A DNA stretch of 64,000 bases from VRUE01 sp963837695 (GTDB taxonomy: Bacteria; Actinomycetota; Thermoleophilia; Solirubrobacterales; 70-9), in the NCBI GenBank assembly GCA_963837695.1, contig CAWINZ010000005.1, forward strand, positions 1,550,001 through 1,614,000. The letters run 5' to 3'. How positions within the stretch are numbered: position 1 is the stretch's first letter; each line of letters begins with the position of its first letter. Below, in pieces: positions 1 to 9,232 of this stretch. The notes below the pieces were generated by a model. It had not been told where the DNA came from. It saw only the letters and a program-made list of their open reading frames with translations, and searched no databases. The position numbers were made by a program, and so were the translations under genes.

Positions 1-1
1 C

Positions 2-529
2 GCCGAGCGCCTGCGCGGCGACGAGAAGAACCGGGCGGAGAACCTGATGATCGCCGACCTGCTGCGCAACGACCTCGGCTCGGTCTGCGAGGTGGGCACC
101 GTGCACGTCCCCTCGCTGATGCAGGTCGAGAGCTACGAGACCGTGCACCAGCTGGTCACCACCGTGCGCGGCCTGCTGCGCGAGGGCCTCGACCCACTGG
201 ACTGCGTCCGCGCCTGCTTCCCGCCCGGCTCGATGACCGGCGCGCCGAAGCGGCGCACGATGCGGATCATCGACGCGCTCGAGGGCGAAGCGCGCGGCGT
301 CTACTCGGGCGCGATCGGCTACTTCGGCTTGAGCGGCGGCTGCGACCTCAGCGTCGCGATCCGCACGATCGTCCTCGACGGCGCCGGCGCCAGGATCGGC
401 GCCGGCGGCGCGATCGTCGCCCTTTCAGAGCCCGAGGACGAGTACGAGGAGATGTTGCTCAAGGCGAGCGCGTCATTGGGAGCACTCGGCTGCACCCGAA
501 TGAATGATGCGTTCTCAGTAATGCATTGA
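2..529 (+). CDS. pabB: Aminodeoxychorismate synthase component I (chorismate-binding enzyme), 3' part only
   Basis: The frame is open from base 2, so the gene begins before the window and only the last 175 residues are present. They hold the chorismate-binding signature blocks: KNRAENLMIADLLRNDLG near the cut edge, GSMTGAPKRRTMRIID in the middle, then GVYSGAIGYF and the GAGGAIV block before the end. The family makes aminodeoxychorismate (PabB, folate route) or anthranilate (TrpE). The MTGAPK wording and short C-terminus favour PabB, but without the N-terminal half TrpE cannot be strictly excluded. The stop codon lies inside the first of three 20-bp palindromes that precede the next operon. 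No pabC-like lyase domain is fused to the C-terminus. Confidence 0.9.
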   Translation, partial: AERLRGDEKNRAENLMIADLLRNDLGSVCEVGTVHVPSLMQVESYETVHQLVTTVRGLLREGLDPLDCVRACFPPGSMTGAPKRRTMRIIDALEGEARGVYSGAIGYFGLSGGCDLSVAIRTIVLDGAGARIGAGGAIVALSEPEDEYEEMLLKASASLGALGCTRMNDAFSVMH

Positions 530-585
530 CATCTACAGTTGTCAATTGACCACTACAGCAGTCTAACAACTGCTACAGTGGTCAA
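526..585. promoter_or_regulatory. Three abutting 20-bp palindromic operator-like units
   Basis: Positions 526-545, 546-565 and 566-585 are three 20-mers that follow the pattern TTGACnnCTACAGnnGTCAA. Unit 1 fits completely, unit 2 differs at its right end (GTCTA) and unit 3 at its left end (ACAAC). Each unit is itself an imperfect palindrome, and the CTACAG cores recur exactly every 20 bp (533, 553, 573). The array ends 6 bp before the ATG of the winged-helix nucleotidyltransferase gene. This is the placement expected for an autorepression operator. That it binds this protein is inference. Confidence 0.7.
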
Positions 586-591
586 ACTTCT

Positions 592-1212
592 ATGGATGTT
601 TCCCGCCCATACGGCGTCATCTCGCACCCGCTCGACGGTGCGGTCCTGCATGTGCTCACCGGCACCACTCAGGGCATGAGCGGCCGCAGGGTCGCGGAGT
701 TGACCGGAAACACGCAGGAGGGGGTCAGGAAGGCGCTTCGGCGCCTCGTCGACGCCGGCATCGTGGAACAGCAGGAGGCGGGGAACGCGATTCTCTACCG
801 GTTCAATCGCCGACACCTGGCGGCGCCCGCGGTCGAGCAGTTGACCGATCTTCGACGGGCGCTACTGGCCCGGCTCACCGATACGTTCCGGGCATGGGTG
901 CCGCCTCCGCTGCACGCCTCGGTGTTTGGCTCGGCAGCCCGCGCGGACGGGGACTCACGCAGTGACATAGACCTGTTCGTCGTACGCCCCGACTCCGTGC
1001 AGACCGACGACCGGGTCTGGCGAGAGCAGGCCGAGCGCCTTCCCGGCGATGTTCGTGACTGGACCGGCAATCACGCGAACATCGTCGAGATTCCCGAGTC
1101 CGCTCTGGCCGGCCTGCGTCGCCGCCGTCCCGCGGTTGTCGGCAGCCTTGAGGCCGATGCGCTGACGCTGGTCGGCCCCGATGCCGCCGCCCTGTTGGGA
1201 GCCGGGGATTGA
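592..1212 (+). CDS. Winged-helix/minimal nucleotidyltransferase (MNT) protein, antitoxin-like
   Basis: This 206-residue protein has two parts. Residues about 15-75 look like a winged helix-turn-helix (TGNTQEGVRKALRRLVDAGI followed by a wing). Residues about 95-150 carry the minimal nucleotidyltransferase signature VFGSAARADGDSRSDIDLFV, the GS-x10-D-x-D pattern that holds the catalytic metal. MNT proteins paired with HEPN proteins act as antitoxins, in known cases by AMPylating the toxin. The next gene starts inside this stop codon (TGATG), so the two are translationally coupled. The added DNA-binding domain and the palindromes just upstream suggest it represses its own promoter. The antitoxin role is inferred from family and context. 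Confidence 0.82.
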   Translation: MDVSRPYGVISHPLDGAVLHVLTGTTQGMSGRRVAELTGNTQEGVRKALRRLVDAGIVEQQEAGNAILYRFNRRHLAAPAVEQLTDLRRALLARLTDTFRAWVPPPLHASVFGSAARADGDSRSDIDLFVVRPDSVQTDDRVWREQAERLPGDVRDWTGNHANIVEIPESALAGLRRRRPAVVGSLEADALTLVGPDAAALLGAGD

Positions 1213-1628
1213 TGGCCCGCTCCCGCGGACGCAGCCAACGGTGCTCGCCTGGCGACGCCCGCAACCGATACGGCCATGCGGTCAAGTTCCTCGAGGTGGC
1301 AGAGATCGCCGCCGCTGAGCACGAGCAGGATCCCGAGTATGCGAGTGTCGCCGTCTCGCTTGCGGTGCTGGCGGGCATCGCGGCTACCGATGCCGCCTGC
1401 TGCAAGGCACTGGGCGAGCGCTCGCGCTCTCAGGACCACCACGACGCGGAGGAGTTCTTGGCGCGCGTCAGCGGCGGCGAGGACGCGGCGAAGCAACTTC
1501 ATCAGCTACTCAGCCTCAAGGACGAGGCGCACTACGGCTTCTTCGACGTCAGCGCCGGGGAGCTGAGGAAGGCACTCCGCCGCGCGCGAGCGGTGCTGGC
1601 GTTTGCCGAGAGTGTGCTTCGTCGCTGA
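1212..1628 (+). CDS. HEPN-like helical protein, probable toxin partner of the MNT protein
   Basis: This 138-residue protein is all-helical in appearance, with several long amphipathic stretches (for example FLEVAEIAAAEHEQDPEYAS and SAGELRKALRRARAVLAFAE). The expected HEPN catalytic motif is R-x4-6-H, often followed by Tyr. Here the equivalent site reads SLKDEAHYG, so the His-Tyr is kept but the usual Arg is absent and a Lys stands four residues before the His. It could be an active variant, a degraded toxin or a non-nuclease HEPN protein. Its ATG overlaps the stop of the upstream MNT gene, which is the typical pair layout. A basic, low-complexity N-terminus (about 20 residues) precedes the helices. 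The following gene is convergent. Confidence 0.72.
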   Translation: MARSRGRSQRCSPGDARNRYGHAVKFLEVAEIAAAEHEQDPEYASVAVSLAVLAGIAATDAACCKALGERSRSQDHHDAEEFLARVSGGEDAAKQLHQLLSLKDEAHYGFFDVSAGELRKALRRARAVLAFAESVLRR

Positions 1629-1648
1629 AACGAGCGGCTTAATTTGCC

Positions 1649-2899
1649 CTACAGCCGGATCAGGTTCGCCGCGTCGATCTCCCGCGTGACACCGCGGAAG
1701 TCGACCGTCAGCGGCACCGTGGAAACCACCGCGCCGTAGTCGATCCCCGGGTGCGCGGTGACGATCGCGGCCAGGTCGCAGTCGCCCAGGCCCTCCTCCA
1801 AGCCCACCGAGCGCAGGTCGAGCTCGGCCAGCTCGGGCACGAATGCGTCGTGGTAGGAGACCACCGCGCCCAGCTCGCGCAGCATGCCGGCGATCTCCAG
1901 CGCCGGCGACTCGCGGATGTCGCCGACCCCGGCCTTGTAGCTGACGCCGAGCAGCAGGACGCGCGACCCCTTGACCGCCTTCTCGGCCTCGTTGAGGGCG
2001 CGCGCGATGCGGTCCACGCAGTAGGCGGGCTGGGCGCGGTTGATTTTGCCGGCCAGCTCGATGAACTCGGGGTAGAAGTCGTGCTCGCGCGCCTTGAAGG
2101 CGAGGTAGAAGGGATCGACCGGCAGGCAGTGGCCGCCCATGCCGGGACCGGGGTCGAAGCGCATGAAGCCGAAGGGCTTCGTGTCCGCCGCTTCGATCAC
2201 CTCCCAGATGTCGATCCCGAGCCGGTCGCAGAGCTGTGACAGCTCGTTGACCAGGGCGATGTTGACCGAGCGGAAGATGTTCTCGAGCAGCTTCGCCAGC
2301 TCCGCTGCCTCGGGGGTCGAGAGGACGACGACCTCGTCGCAGACCAGCTCGTAGAGCTCGCGGGCCCGCTCGGCGGAGGCGGGCGTGATGCCGCCGACCA
2401 GCTTGGGCGTGCTGCGCACGGTGTAGTCGGTGCGGCCCGGGTCGATCCGCTCGGGCGAGAAGGCGAGGTGGAAGTCGCGGCCCGCGGAGAGCCCCGACCC
2501 CTGCTCGAGGATCGGCTGCAGGCGCTCGCGCGTGGTCCCCGGGTAGGTCGTCGACTCCAGCACCACCAGCTGATCCGGCTGTAGGACGCTCGCCAGCGCC
2601 GTCGCCGACTGGGTCAGGTAGGTGAGGTCGGGTTCGCGCGCGCCGGTCAGCGGCGTCGGCACGCAGACGATCACCGCCGCGCAGGATGCGAGCTCGCCGT
2701 GGTCCGCGGTCGCGCGGAGGCGGTCGCCGAGCGGGGCGAGGCTTGCATCGGGGATGTCCTCGATGTAGCTGCGGCCCGCGTTCAGCGCCTCGATCTTGGC
2801 CGCGTCGGTATCGAGCCCGACCACCTCGTGCCCAGCCTCGGCGAAGGCAACGGCCAGCGGCAGCCCCACATACCCCAGCCCGACAATCCCGATCTTCAT
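1649..2899 (-). CDS. UDP-N-acetylhexosamine 6-dehydrogenase (nucleotide-sugar dehydrogenase)
   Basis: This 416-residue enzyme oxidises C6 of a UDP-sugar to a uronic acid with two NAD+. The N-terminus is a Rossmann motif (MKIGIVGLGYVGLPLAVAF). The catalytic cysteine is Cys258 in GGHCLPVDP. The block ESTTYPGTTRERL and the phrase AFSPERIDPG resemble the WbpA/WecC branch acting on UDP-N-acetylhexosamines more than UDP-glucose dehydrogenase. I chose the ATG at 2899 because the Rossmann fold starts there; the frame is open further upstream with no domain. It lies 28 bases after the secreted glycosidase gene on the same strand and is probably co-transcribed with it. It would feed uronic acid to the polysaccharide locus further along. 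The exact substrate is not decided by sequence alone. Confidence 0.92.
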   Translation of the reverse strand: MKIGIVGLGYVGLPLAVAFAEAGHEVVGLDTDAAKIEALNAGRSYIEDIPDASLAPLGDRLRATADHGELASCAAVIVCVPTPLTGAREPDLTYLTQSATALASVLQPDQLVVLESTTYPGTTRERLQPILEQGSGLSAGRDFHLAFSPERIDPGRTDYTVRSTPKLVGGITPASAERARELYELVCDEVVVLSTPEAAELAKLLENIFRSVNIALVNELSQLCDRLGIDIWEVIEAADTKPFGFMRFDPGPGMGGHCLPVDPFYLAFKAREHDFYPEFIELAGKINRAQPAYCVDRIARALNEAEKAVKGSRVLLLGVSYKAGVGDIRESPALEIAGMLRELGAVVSYHDAFVPELAELDLRSVGLEEGLGDCDLAAIVTAHPGIDYGAVVSTVPLTVDFRGVTREIDAANLIRL

Positions 2900-2927
2900 C
2901 GTCGAGAGTCTAGGTCGTGCGGGCGGA

Positions 2928-4412
2928 CTAACCGAACGGGGGGTGGGTGAAGTCCGGGATCGGGCGCATCGAAAACGGGGGGGCCGCCTGCCCCTGATAA
3001 ACGGCCCTGGCGGCACCCTTGTGGTTGCGACCGTAGCGGCGCGCGACGCGTCCGCGGAAGATCCCGAACTGGTCGGCGCGGACGGTCGCGACTCGTTGCC
3101 AGTGCCGGTGTCGCAGTAGCTGGATCGCTACCCGACCCCCGGCGCTGTTCGGTGTGCGCCCCCAGTAGCTGAGGCCGCGCCGGCTCGGGTAGGCGACGAA
3201 GGGGAAGCGGAAGGCGAAGAGGTTGCCCTTCGGCTGGTCTTCGGCGACGCTGGCGCCGCGGAAGTACAGGCCCGATTGCAACGTTTCGCTGAAGGGGACG
3301 TTCGGTTCGGGCTTGAAGTCGCGCAGGCTGAACCAGAAGAAGTCGCTGACGCCCGCCTTCCACGTCCGGTAGAGGGCTTCGGAGGTCCACCGCGTCAGCA
3401 CCTTGATCGCCAGCCCACCGGGATCGGGCGGGTTGGAGTCCCAGGAGAGCTCGCTGACCCAGAGCGGCGTGTGGCGGTAGACGCTGTTGATCCGGCCGGC
3501 GCGATCGGCGGCGGCGAGCAGCCTCTTCAACTTCGGGATGTCGCCCAGCTCGACGTCATTCGCGCCGCCTTCGTGGGTGGGGCCGCCGGTCGTGTAGGGG
3601 TGGATGTCGAAGATGTCGAAGTTCACCCCGCCATGGCAGTCGCCGGGCAGCGGCGTGAAGCGGTCGCGGCCGCGCATGCAGAGGAGTTCGCGCGCGAACT
3701 GCATCGGCCCGATCGTGTAATGCGGCACGGCGATCGGGCCGAGGCCGGCGGCGAGCACGAGGTTGGACCGGTCGACGGCTTTGATAGCGCCGTAGAAGCT
3801 GTCGAGCAGCGTCCGGTAGAGCGACGCGGAGGCCGCCTTGCCGTTGATGTACTGGGGGCTGAAGAAGATGCTCAGGTTGGGCTCGTTGAGACCCTGCCAG
3901 TAGCTGACGTGGGGCAGCCCCTGAAAGCTCCCGCTGTAGCGGCGGGCGGCAGCGGTCGCGAACGCCGCCAGCGCCTGAGGGTCGGGGTCGCACGGCGAGT
4001 CGGGGGTGGAGGCGCCGCCGCCGCAGCGCTGCGCCCAGGTCGGCGCCCCGCGCACCTGCAGTACCGGCGTCAGGCCCGCTTCGACCGCGTGCCGAACCCA
4101 GAGGTCGTAGTGGGACCAGTCGTAGTTGGGGTCGGCGGGGTTGTCCGGTTGCCAGCCCTGCGGCGGCTGTTGGGGGGCGACCGAGCCCCATTCCAGCGGC
4201 GTCAGGGTCAGCTGTGCGCCCGCCTTCCTGACCTGGGCGAAGGCTGCCGGCTCGTCCTCGTAGACGTAGGAGACCCCGGTCGTGAGCGGGTGCGTCGATG
4301 CGGCGGCGCTGCCGGCGCAAACGAACAGGGCCAGCGCTGCGAGCAGCGCCGTCGGCAGCCACGGCGACGCAAGACGCGGACGGATCGCGCTCCGCGGGCC
4401 GCCGCTACTCAA
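2928..4412 (-). CDS. Secreted glycoside hydrolase-like protein (clan A, GH39/cellulase-like)
   Basis: The protein has 494 residues if the TTG at 4412 is used. This start overlaps the preceding gene by 8 bases and puts a signal peptide (PTALLAALALFVCAGSAAAS) near the N-terminus. A TIM-barrel follows. Glu177 in GLNEPN matches the acid/base of clan A glycosidases and Glu321 in PLWVSELSWDS matches the nucleophile. The remaining 120 residues form a C-terminal beta-rich region. Similar proteins lie in actinobacterial polysaccharide loci, where they may trim the polymer. It sits in a minus-strand run with a small surface protein upstream and a nucleotide-sugar dehydrogenase downstream. The start codon is uncertain: the frame stays open to 4679, but that extension is Arg/Pro-rich and overlaps the neighbour's coding sequence. 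Confidence 0.82.
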   Translation of the reverse strand: MSSGGPRSAIRPRLASPWLPTALLAALALFVCAGSAAASTHPLTTGVSYVYEDEPAAFAQVRKAGAQLTLTPLEWGSVAPQQPPQGWQPDNPADPNYDWSHYDLWVRHAVEAGLTPVLQVRGAPTWAQRCGGGASTPDSPCDPDPQALAAFATAAARRYSGSFQGLPHVSYWQGLNEPNLSIFFSPQYINGKAASASLYRTLLDSFYGAIKAVDRSNLVLAAGLGPIAVPHYTIGPMQFARELLCMRGRDRFTPLPGDCHGGVNFDIFDIHPYTTGGPTHEGGANDVELGDIPKLKRLLAAADRAGRINSVYRHTPLWVSELSWDSNPPDPGGLAIKVLTRWTSEALYRTWKAGVSDFFWFSLRDFKPEPNVPFSETLQSGLYFRGASVAEDQPKGNLFAFRFPFVAYPSRRGLSYWGRTPNSAGGRVAIQLLRHRHWQRVATVRADQFGIFRGRVARRYGRNHKGAARAVYQGQAAPPFSMRPIPDFTHPPFG

Positions 4413-5001
4413 GGCGTCGTCTCTGTCGCGCCAGCCAGTAGATCGCCCAGAGCATCGTCGCCAGGAGCGCCAGCGGCAGTAAGGCGCCGATCTGTCCCGA
4501 GGACGACGTGCCGGTCGCCGCCGCGAGCACGCTCCCCAGGCCGGAGGATCCGCTCGTGGTGGCGGCGGGCGGTTTGGCGGTGGGGCTCGCGCCCGGCTCG
4601 GGCGGCGCATGGCCAGCGCCATCGCCGGGTCGCTTCGCCCCACCGGGTGCCGGTTTGCCGCCGCTGTGGGGCGACGCATTCGCCCGTGGCTGGGCTGCGG
4701 GCGGAGGGCCGGCGCTCGGTGCGGTTTCGGTTGCCAGCTCGGCGGTGGCCCGGCCGACGGCGCCCTGCGATTCGAGGCGTTTCGTGTTCTTGGCCCCCAG
4801 CGTCTGCTGCGGCGACCGGGGGCGCTTGTGCCCGGTGCCTTCGGTGCTCTTTTCCCCGCCCCCGGTTGGGATCGCCTCGGTGTATTGCGTGGCGGCCGAG
4901 TTGCCGGGGGGGACCAGGGCTTCAGTGGCCGAGGCGCCGCTGGGGGCGGCCAAAAGGGCGATGGCCACGGCCAACCAGAGTCCAGTCTTCGGTTTATTCA
5001 T
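4405..5001 (-). CDS. Small secreted surface protein with C-terminal membrane anchor
   Basis: This 198-residue protein starts at an ATG giving a signal peptide (MNKPKTGLWLAVAIALLAAP). After cleavage comes a short conserved-looking block, VPPGNSAATQYTEAIPT, then about 110 residues rich in Pro, Ala, Gly and Ser. A single transmembrane helix near the C-terminus (LLPLALLATMLWAIYWLA) is followed by RQRRRLE. This layout suggests a protein held on the outside of the membrane. No LPxTG motif is visible. I do not recognise a named family. It is the first gene of a minus-strand run of three and is divergent from the O-antigen-ligase-like gene, with 78 bases between them. Confidence 0.75.
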   Translation of the reverse strand: MNKPKTGLWLAVAIALLAAPSGASATEALVPPGNSAATQYTEAIPTGGGEKSTEGTGHKRPRSPQQTLGAKNTKRLESQGAVGRATAELATETAPSAGPPPAAQPRANASPHSGGKPAPGGAKRPGDGAGHAPPEPGASPTAKPPAATTSGSSGLGSVLAAATGTSSSGQIGALLPLALLATMLWAIYWLARQRRRLE

Positions 5002-5079
5002 CTGAATCGCGCACGGGCGGGAATAGGATTGCGGGCGAGGTATCGGGGGTCGTCCGGCTCGGCCCGTAGATAAAACCAC

Positions 5080-7032
5080 ATGGACGCAACTTCGATTCGG
5101 TTTCGCGACACCGCGCATGGATGCCTTCGGGGGGTCGACTGGAGCGCCGCCTGGACCTGGCTGCTGTGCTGCGGCCTCGTCGTCTACCTCGGTCTGAAGG
5201 GCGGCGGCTACGACCCGCTCGTCCACGACCAGGCCGGGATCGTGGTCTGGTGGGTCGTCCTGGCCGGCGCCCTGGTCGGGGCCTTTCCCCGCGAGAGGCT
5301 GGGGAGGCTCGCGCTGGCCTCACTCGTCCTGCTCGCCCTCTTCGTCGGCTGGACCGCGCTCAGCCTGAGCTGGACGGAGAGCGTCGAGAGGACGTCGGCG
5401 GACCTCGCCCGGGTCGCCACCTACTTCGGCATCTTTGCGCTGGCGCTGCTCAGCCGCCGCGCCGGGCGCCCGCGCCAGTTGATCGGGGCGGTGGCCACGG
5501 GCATCGTGGCGGTCTCGATCGTCGCTCTGTTCTCCCGCCTGCACCCGGCCTGGTTCCCGCATGCCGATCAGACCGCCCGCTTCCTCACCGGCGGCCGTGA
5601 ACGGCTCTCCTACCCGCTCAACTACTGGAACGCGCTGGCGGCGCTGATCGCGATCGGCCTGCCGCTTCTGCTGCAGCTTGCCGCGGACGCCCGGGCCGCG
5701 CTGGTTCGCGCCGCCGCCGCCGCCGCGATGCCTGCGTTGATTTTGGCGATCTTCTTCACGCTCTCGCGCGCCGGCATCGTCGCCACCGCCGTCGCCACCG
5801 CGTTCTTTCTCGCCATCGCGCCGGACCGGCTGCCGAAGCTGCTCTCGCTACTCGTCGCGGGCGTCGGGGGAGCGCTCCTGATTCTTGCCGCAAGCAGCCG
5901 GGACGCCCTCCGCAACGGCCTCGAAGGCGCGATCGCGCACCACCAGGGCACCGAAGTGCTGCTGATGACGGTGGCTGTCTGCGTCGTCGTCGGCCTGCTC
6001 CAGCTGGCGATCTCGGCGTCGATGTCGGGTCGACGGCGGCCCGGGTGGACGGTGGTCGGCCGAGAGCGGTTGCTCGTCGTCGCGGCGAGCGCGGTGGCCG
6101 TCGTGGCGATCGCCGCTGTCGCCCTCGGCCTGCCGGGTCGTGCGGCCGATGGCTGGCAGGAATTCAAGCAGGGGGGACAGCCGGGAGAAGGCGCCGGACG
6201 GCTGGGCAGCGCCGCCGGTGAGAGCCGCTACCAGTTCTGGAGCGCGGCGGTGCGGGAGAACGCGACCGACCCCTTAAAGGGGACCGGCTCGGGCACCTTC
6301 GAGTACTGGTGGACCCGCGACGGCGACGTCCAGGAAATCGTCCACGACACCCACTCGCTCTACCTGCAGACGCTGGGCGAGCTGGGCATCGTCGGCCTGG
6401 CGCTGCTGGCCGGGTTCCTGCTCACGGTTCTCCTCGGCGGCGGCCGGTTTGCGCTCCGGGGGTCCAACGGCGACCGCTCGCCCCTCGCCGCCGCGCTCGC
6501 TGGTTGCGTCGCCTTCTGCTTCACCGCCACGTTCGACTGGATGTGGCAGGTCCCGGTGCTGCCGGCGATCGTGCTCCTCCTGGCTTCGGTCCTTGTCACC
6601 GCGCGTCCGCCGGGCGTCGCCTGGGTCGAGCGTGAGCGTGGCGTGTGGCGGGTGTTCGCTTGTGTCGCCGCGCTCGCGGCGATCGTCGCGATCGCCATTC
6701 CGCTTGCCTCGACCACGCTCGTGCGACAGAGTGCCGCCGATTTTCGCGCTGGGGAACTGGAGGCCGCCCTGCACGCCGCGCGCAGCGCGCAAAGTGCCGA
6801 GCCCGCCGCCGCGAGCCCCCGCCTACAGCAGGCGCTGGTGCTCGAGGCGCAGGGCGAATTGGGCGAGGCGGCGCAAGCCGCCCGCGGGGCGACCGAAAAG
6901 GAGGAGACCAACTGGCGCAACTGGCTGGTTCTCTCGCGGATCGAAGCCGAGCGAGGCGAGCCCGCCGCCGCGGTCGCCGCCTACCGCCGGGCGCGCTCGC
7001 TCAACCCCCGCTCGCCCCTCTTTGAACGCTGA
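5080..7032 (+). CDS. O-antigen ligase/polymerase-like membrane protein with C-terminal TPR region
   Basis: This 650-residue protein has about a dozen hydrophobic segments over residues 20-560. The large periplasmic loop carries GTGSGTFEYWW and VHDTHSLYLQTLGELGIVG, the hallmark of the Wzy_C/O-antigen ligase family, including the conserved His. Such proteins join or polymerise lipid-linked glycans outside the membrane. Residues about 560-650 are soluble, Ala/Glu-rich helical repeats typical of TPRs (LEAALHAARSAQSAEP and EGTNWRNWLVLSRIEAE-like spacing), a tail found in many of these proteins. It is divergent from the surface-protein/glycosidase/dehydrogenase run. A second member of the family lies at 30736-32082, so the two may have different jobs (polymerase and ligase). 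Confidence 0.87.
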   Translation: MDATSIRFRDTAHGCLRGVDWSAAWTWLLCCGLVVYLGLKGGGYDPLVHDQAGIVVWWVVLAGALVGAFPRERLGRLALASLVLLALFVGWTALSLSWTESVERTSADLARVATYFGIFALALLSRRAGRPRQLIGAVATGIVAVSIVALFSRLHPAWFPHADQTARFLTGGRERLSYPLNYWNALAALIAIGLPLLLQLAADARAALVRAAAAAAMPALILAIFFTLSRAGIVATAVATAFFLAIAPDRLPKLLSLLVAGVGGALLILAASSRDALRNGLEGAIAHHQGTEVLLMTVAVCVVVGLLQLAISASMSGRRRPGWTVVGRERLLVVAASAVAVVAIAAVALGLPGRAADGWQEFKQGGQPGEGAGRLGSAAGESRYQFWSAAVRENATDPLKGTGSGTFEYWWTRDGDVQEIVHDTHSLYLQTLGELGIVGLALLAGFLLTVLLGGGRFALRGSNGDRSPLAAALAGCVAFCFTATFDWMWQVPVLPAIVLLLASVLVTARPPGVAWVERERGVWRVFACVAALAAIVAIAIPLASTTLVRQSAADFRAGELEAALHAARSAQSAEPAAASPRLQQALVLEAQGELGEAAQAARGATEKEETNWRNWLVLSRIEAERGEPAAAVAAYRRARSLNPRSPLFER

Positions 7033-7094
7033 TTGCCGCTTCTGCCGGGTCGCCCTGGGATACTGCCCCCGCGATCGAAGCGAAAGGGAGATAG

Positions 7095-7394
7095 ATGAGC
7101 CTGCTGTGCCGCGCCGGTGTTCTCATTGTGCTGGCCCTTGCCCTGGCCGTCGTTGGCTGCGGGGGAGTCGAGCTCGACGCCAGCAAGACGCAGGACCAGC
7201 TCAAGGCGTACATCGAAAACCTCGAAAAGACCAAGGTCTCCTCCGTGGACTGCCCGTCGGGGGTCGAAGTCAAGGCCGGCAACACGCTCGAATGCTCGGT
7301 CAGTCTTCACGACGGCCAGAGGGGGACGGTGACCGTCAAGATCCTCAACTCCAGCGCCGACACCGCGGTCACCGACCTCAGGTTCAATAAGTAG
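7095..7394 (+). CDS. DUF4333-type lipoprotein
   Basis: A 99-residue lipoprotein precursor. The signal peptide ends in a lipobox (AVVGC, Cys at about residue 19). The mature part of about 80 residues contains SVDCPSGVEVKAGNTLECSV, a pattern with two cysteines that is typical of the DUF4333 domain of actinobacteria, whose function is unknown. The ATG is preceded by GAAAGGGAG, a good ribosome site. It stands between the O-antigen-ligase-like gene and pckG on the same strand, and only 10 bases separate it from pckG, but I see no functional link. Confidence 0.88.
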   Translation: MSLLCRAGVLIVLALALAVVGCGGVELDASKTQDQLKAYIENLEKTKVSSVDCPSGVEVKAGNTLECSVSLHDGQRGTVTVKILNSSADTAVTDLRFNK

Positions 7395-7404
7395 AGTGCG
7401 CCGA

Positions 7405-9213
<1,809 letters not shown>

Positions 9214-9232
9214 AGCCCAGGCGCTGCGGCGC

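Noticed and set aside
3276..5069. A nearly 600-codon open frame on the plus strand opposite the glycosidase and surface-protein genes
   Set aside because: It is antisense to two genes with clear signal peptides and catalytic motifs, and its composition (Arg/Gly/Ala-rich, no motif) is typical of GC-rich shadow frames.
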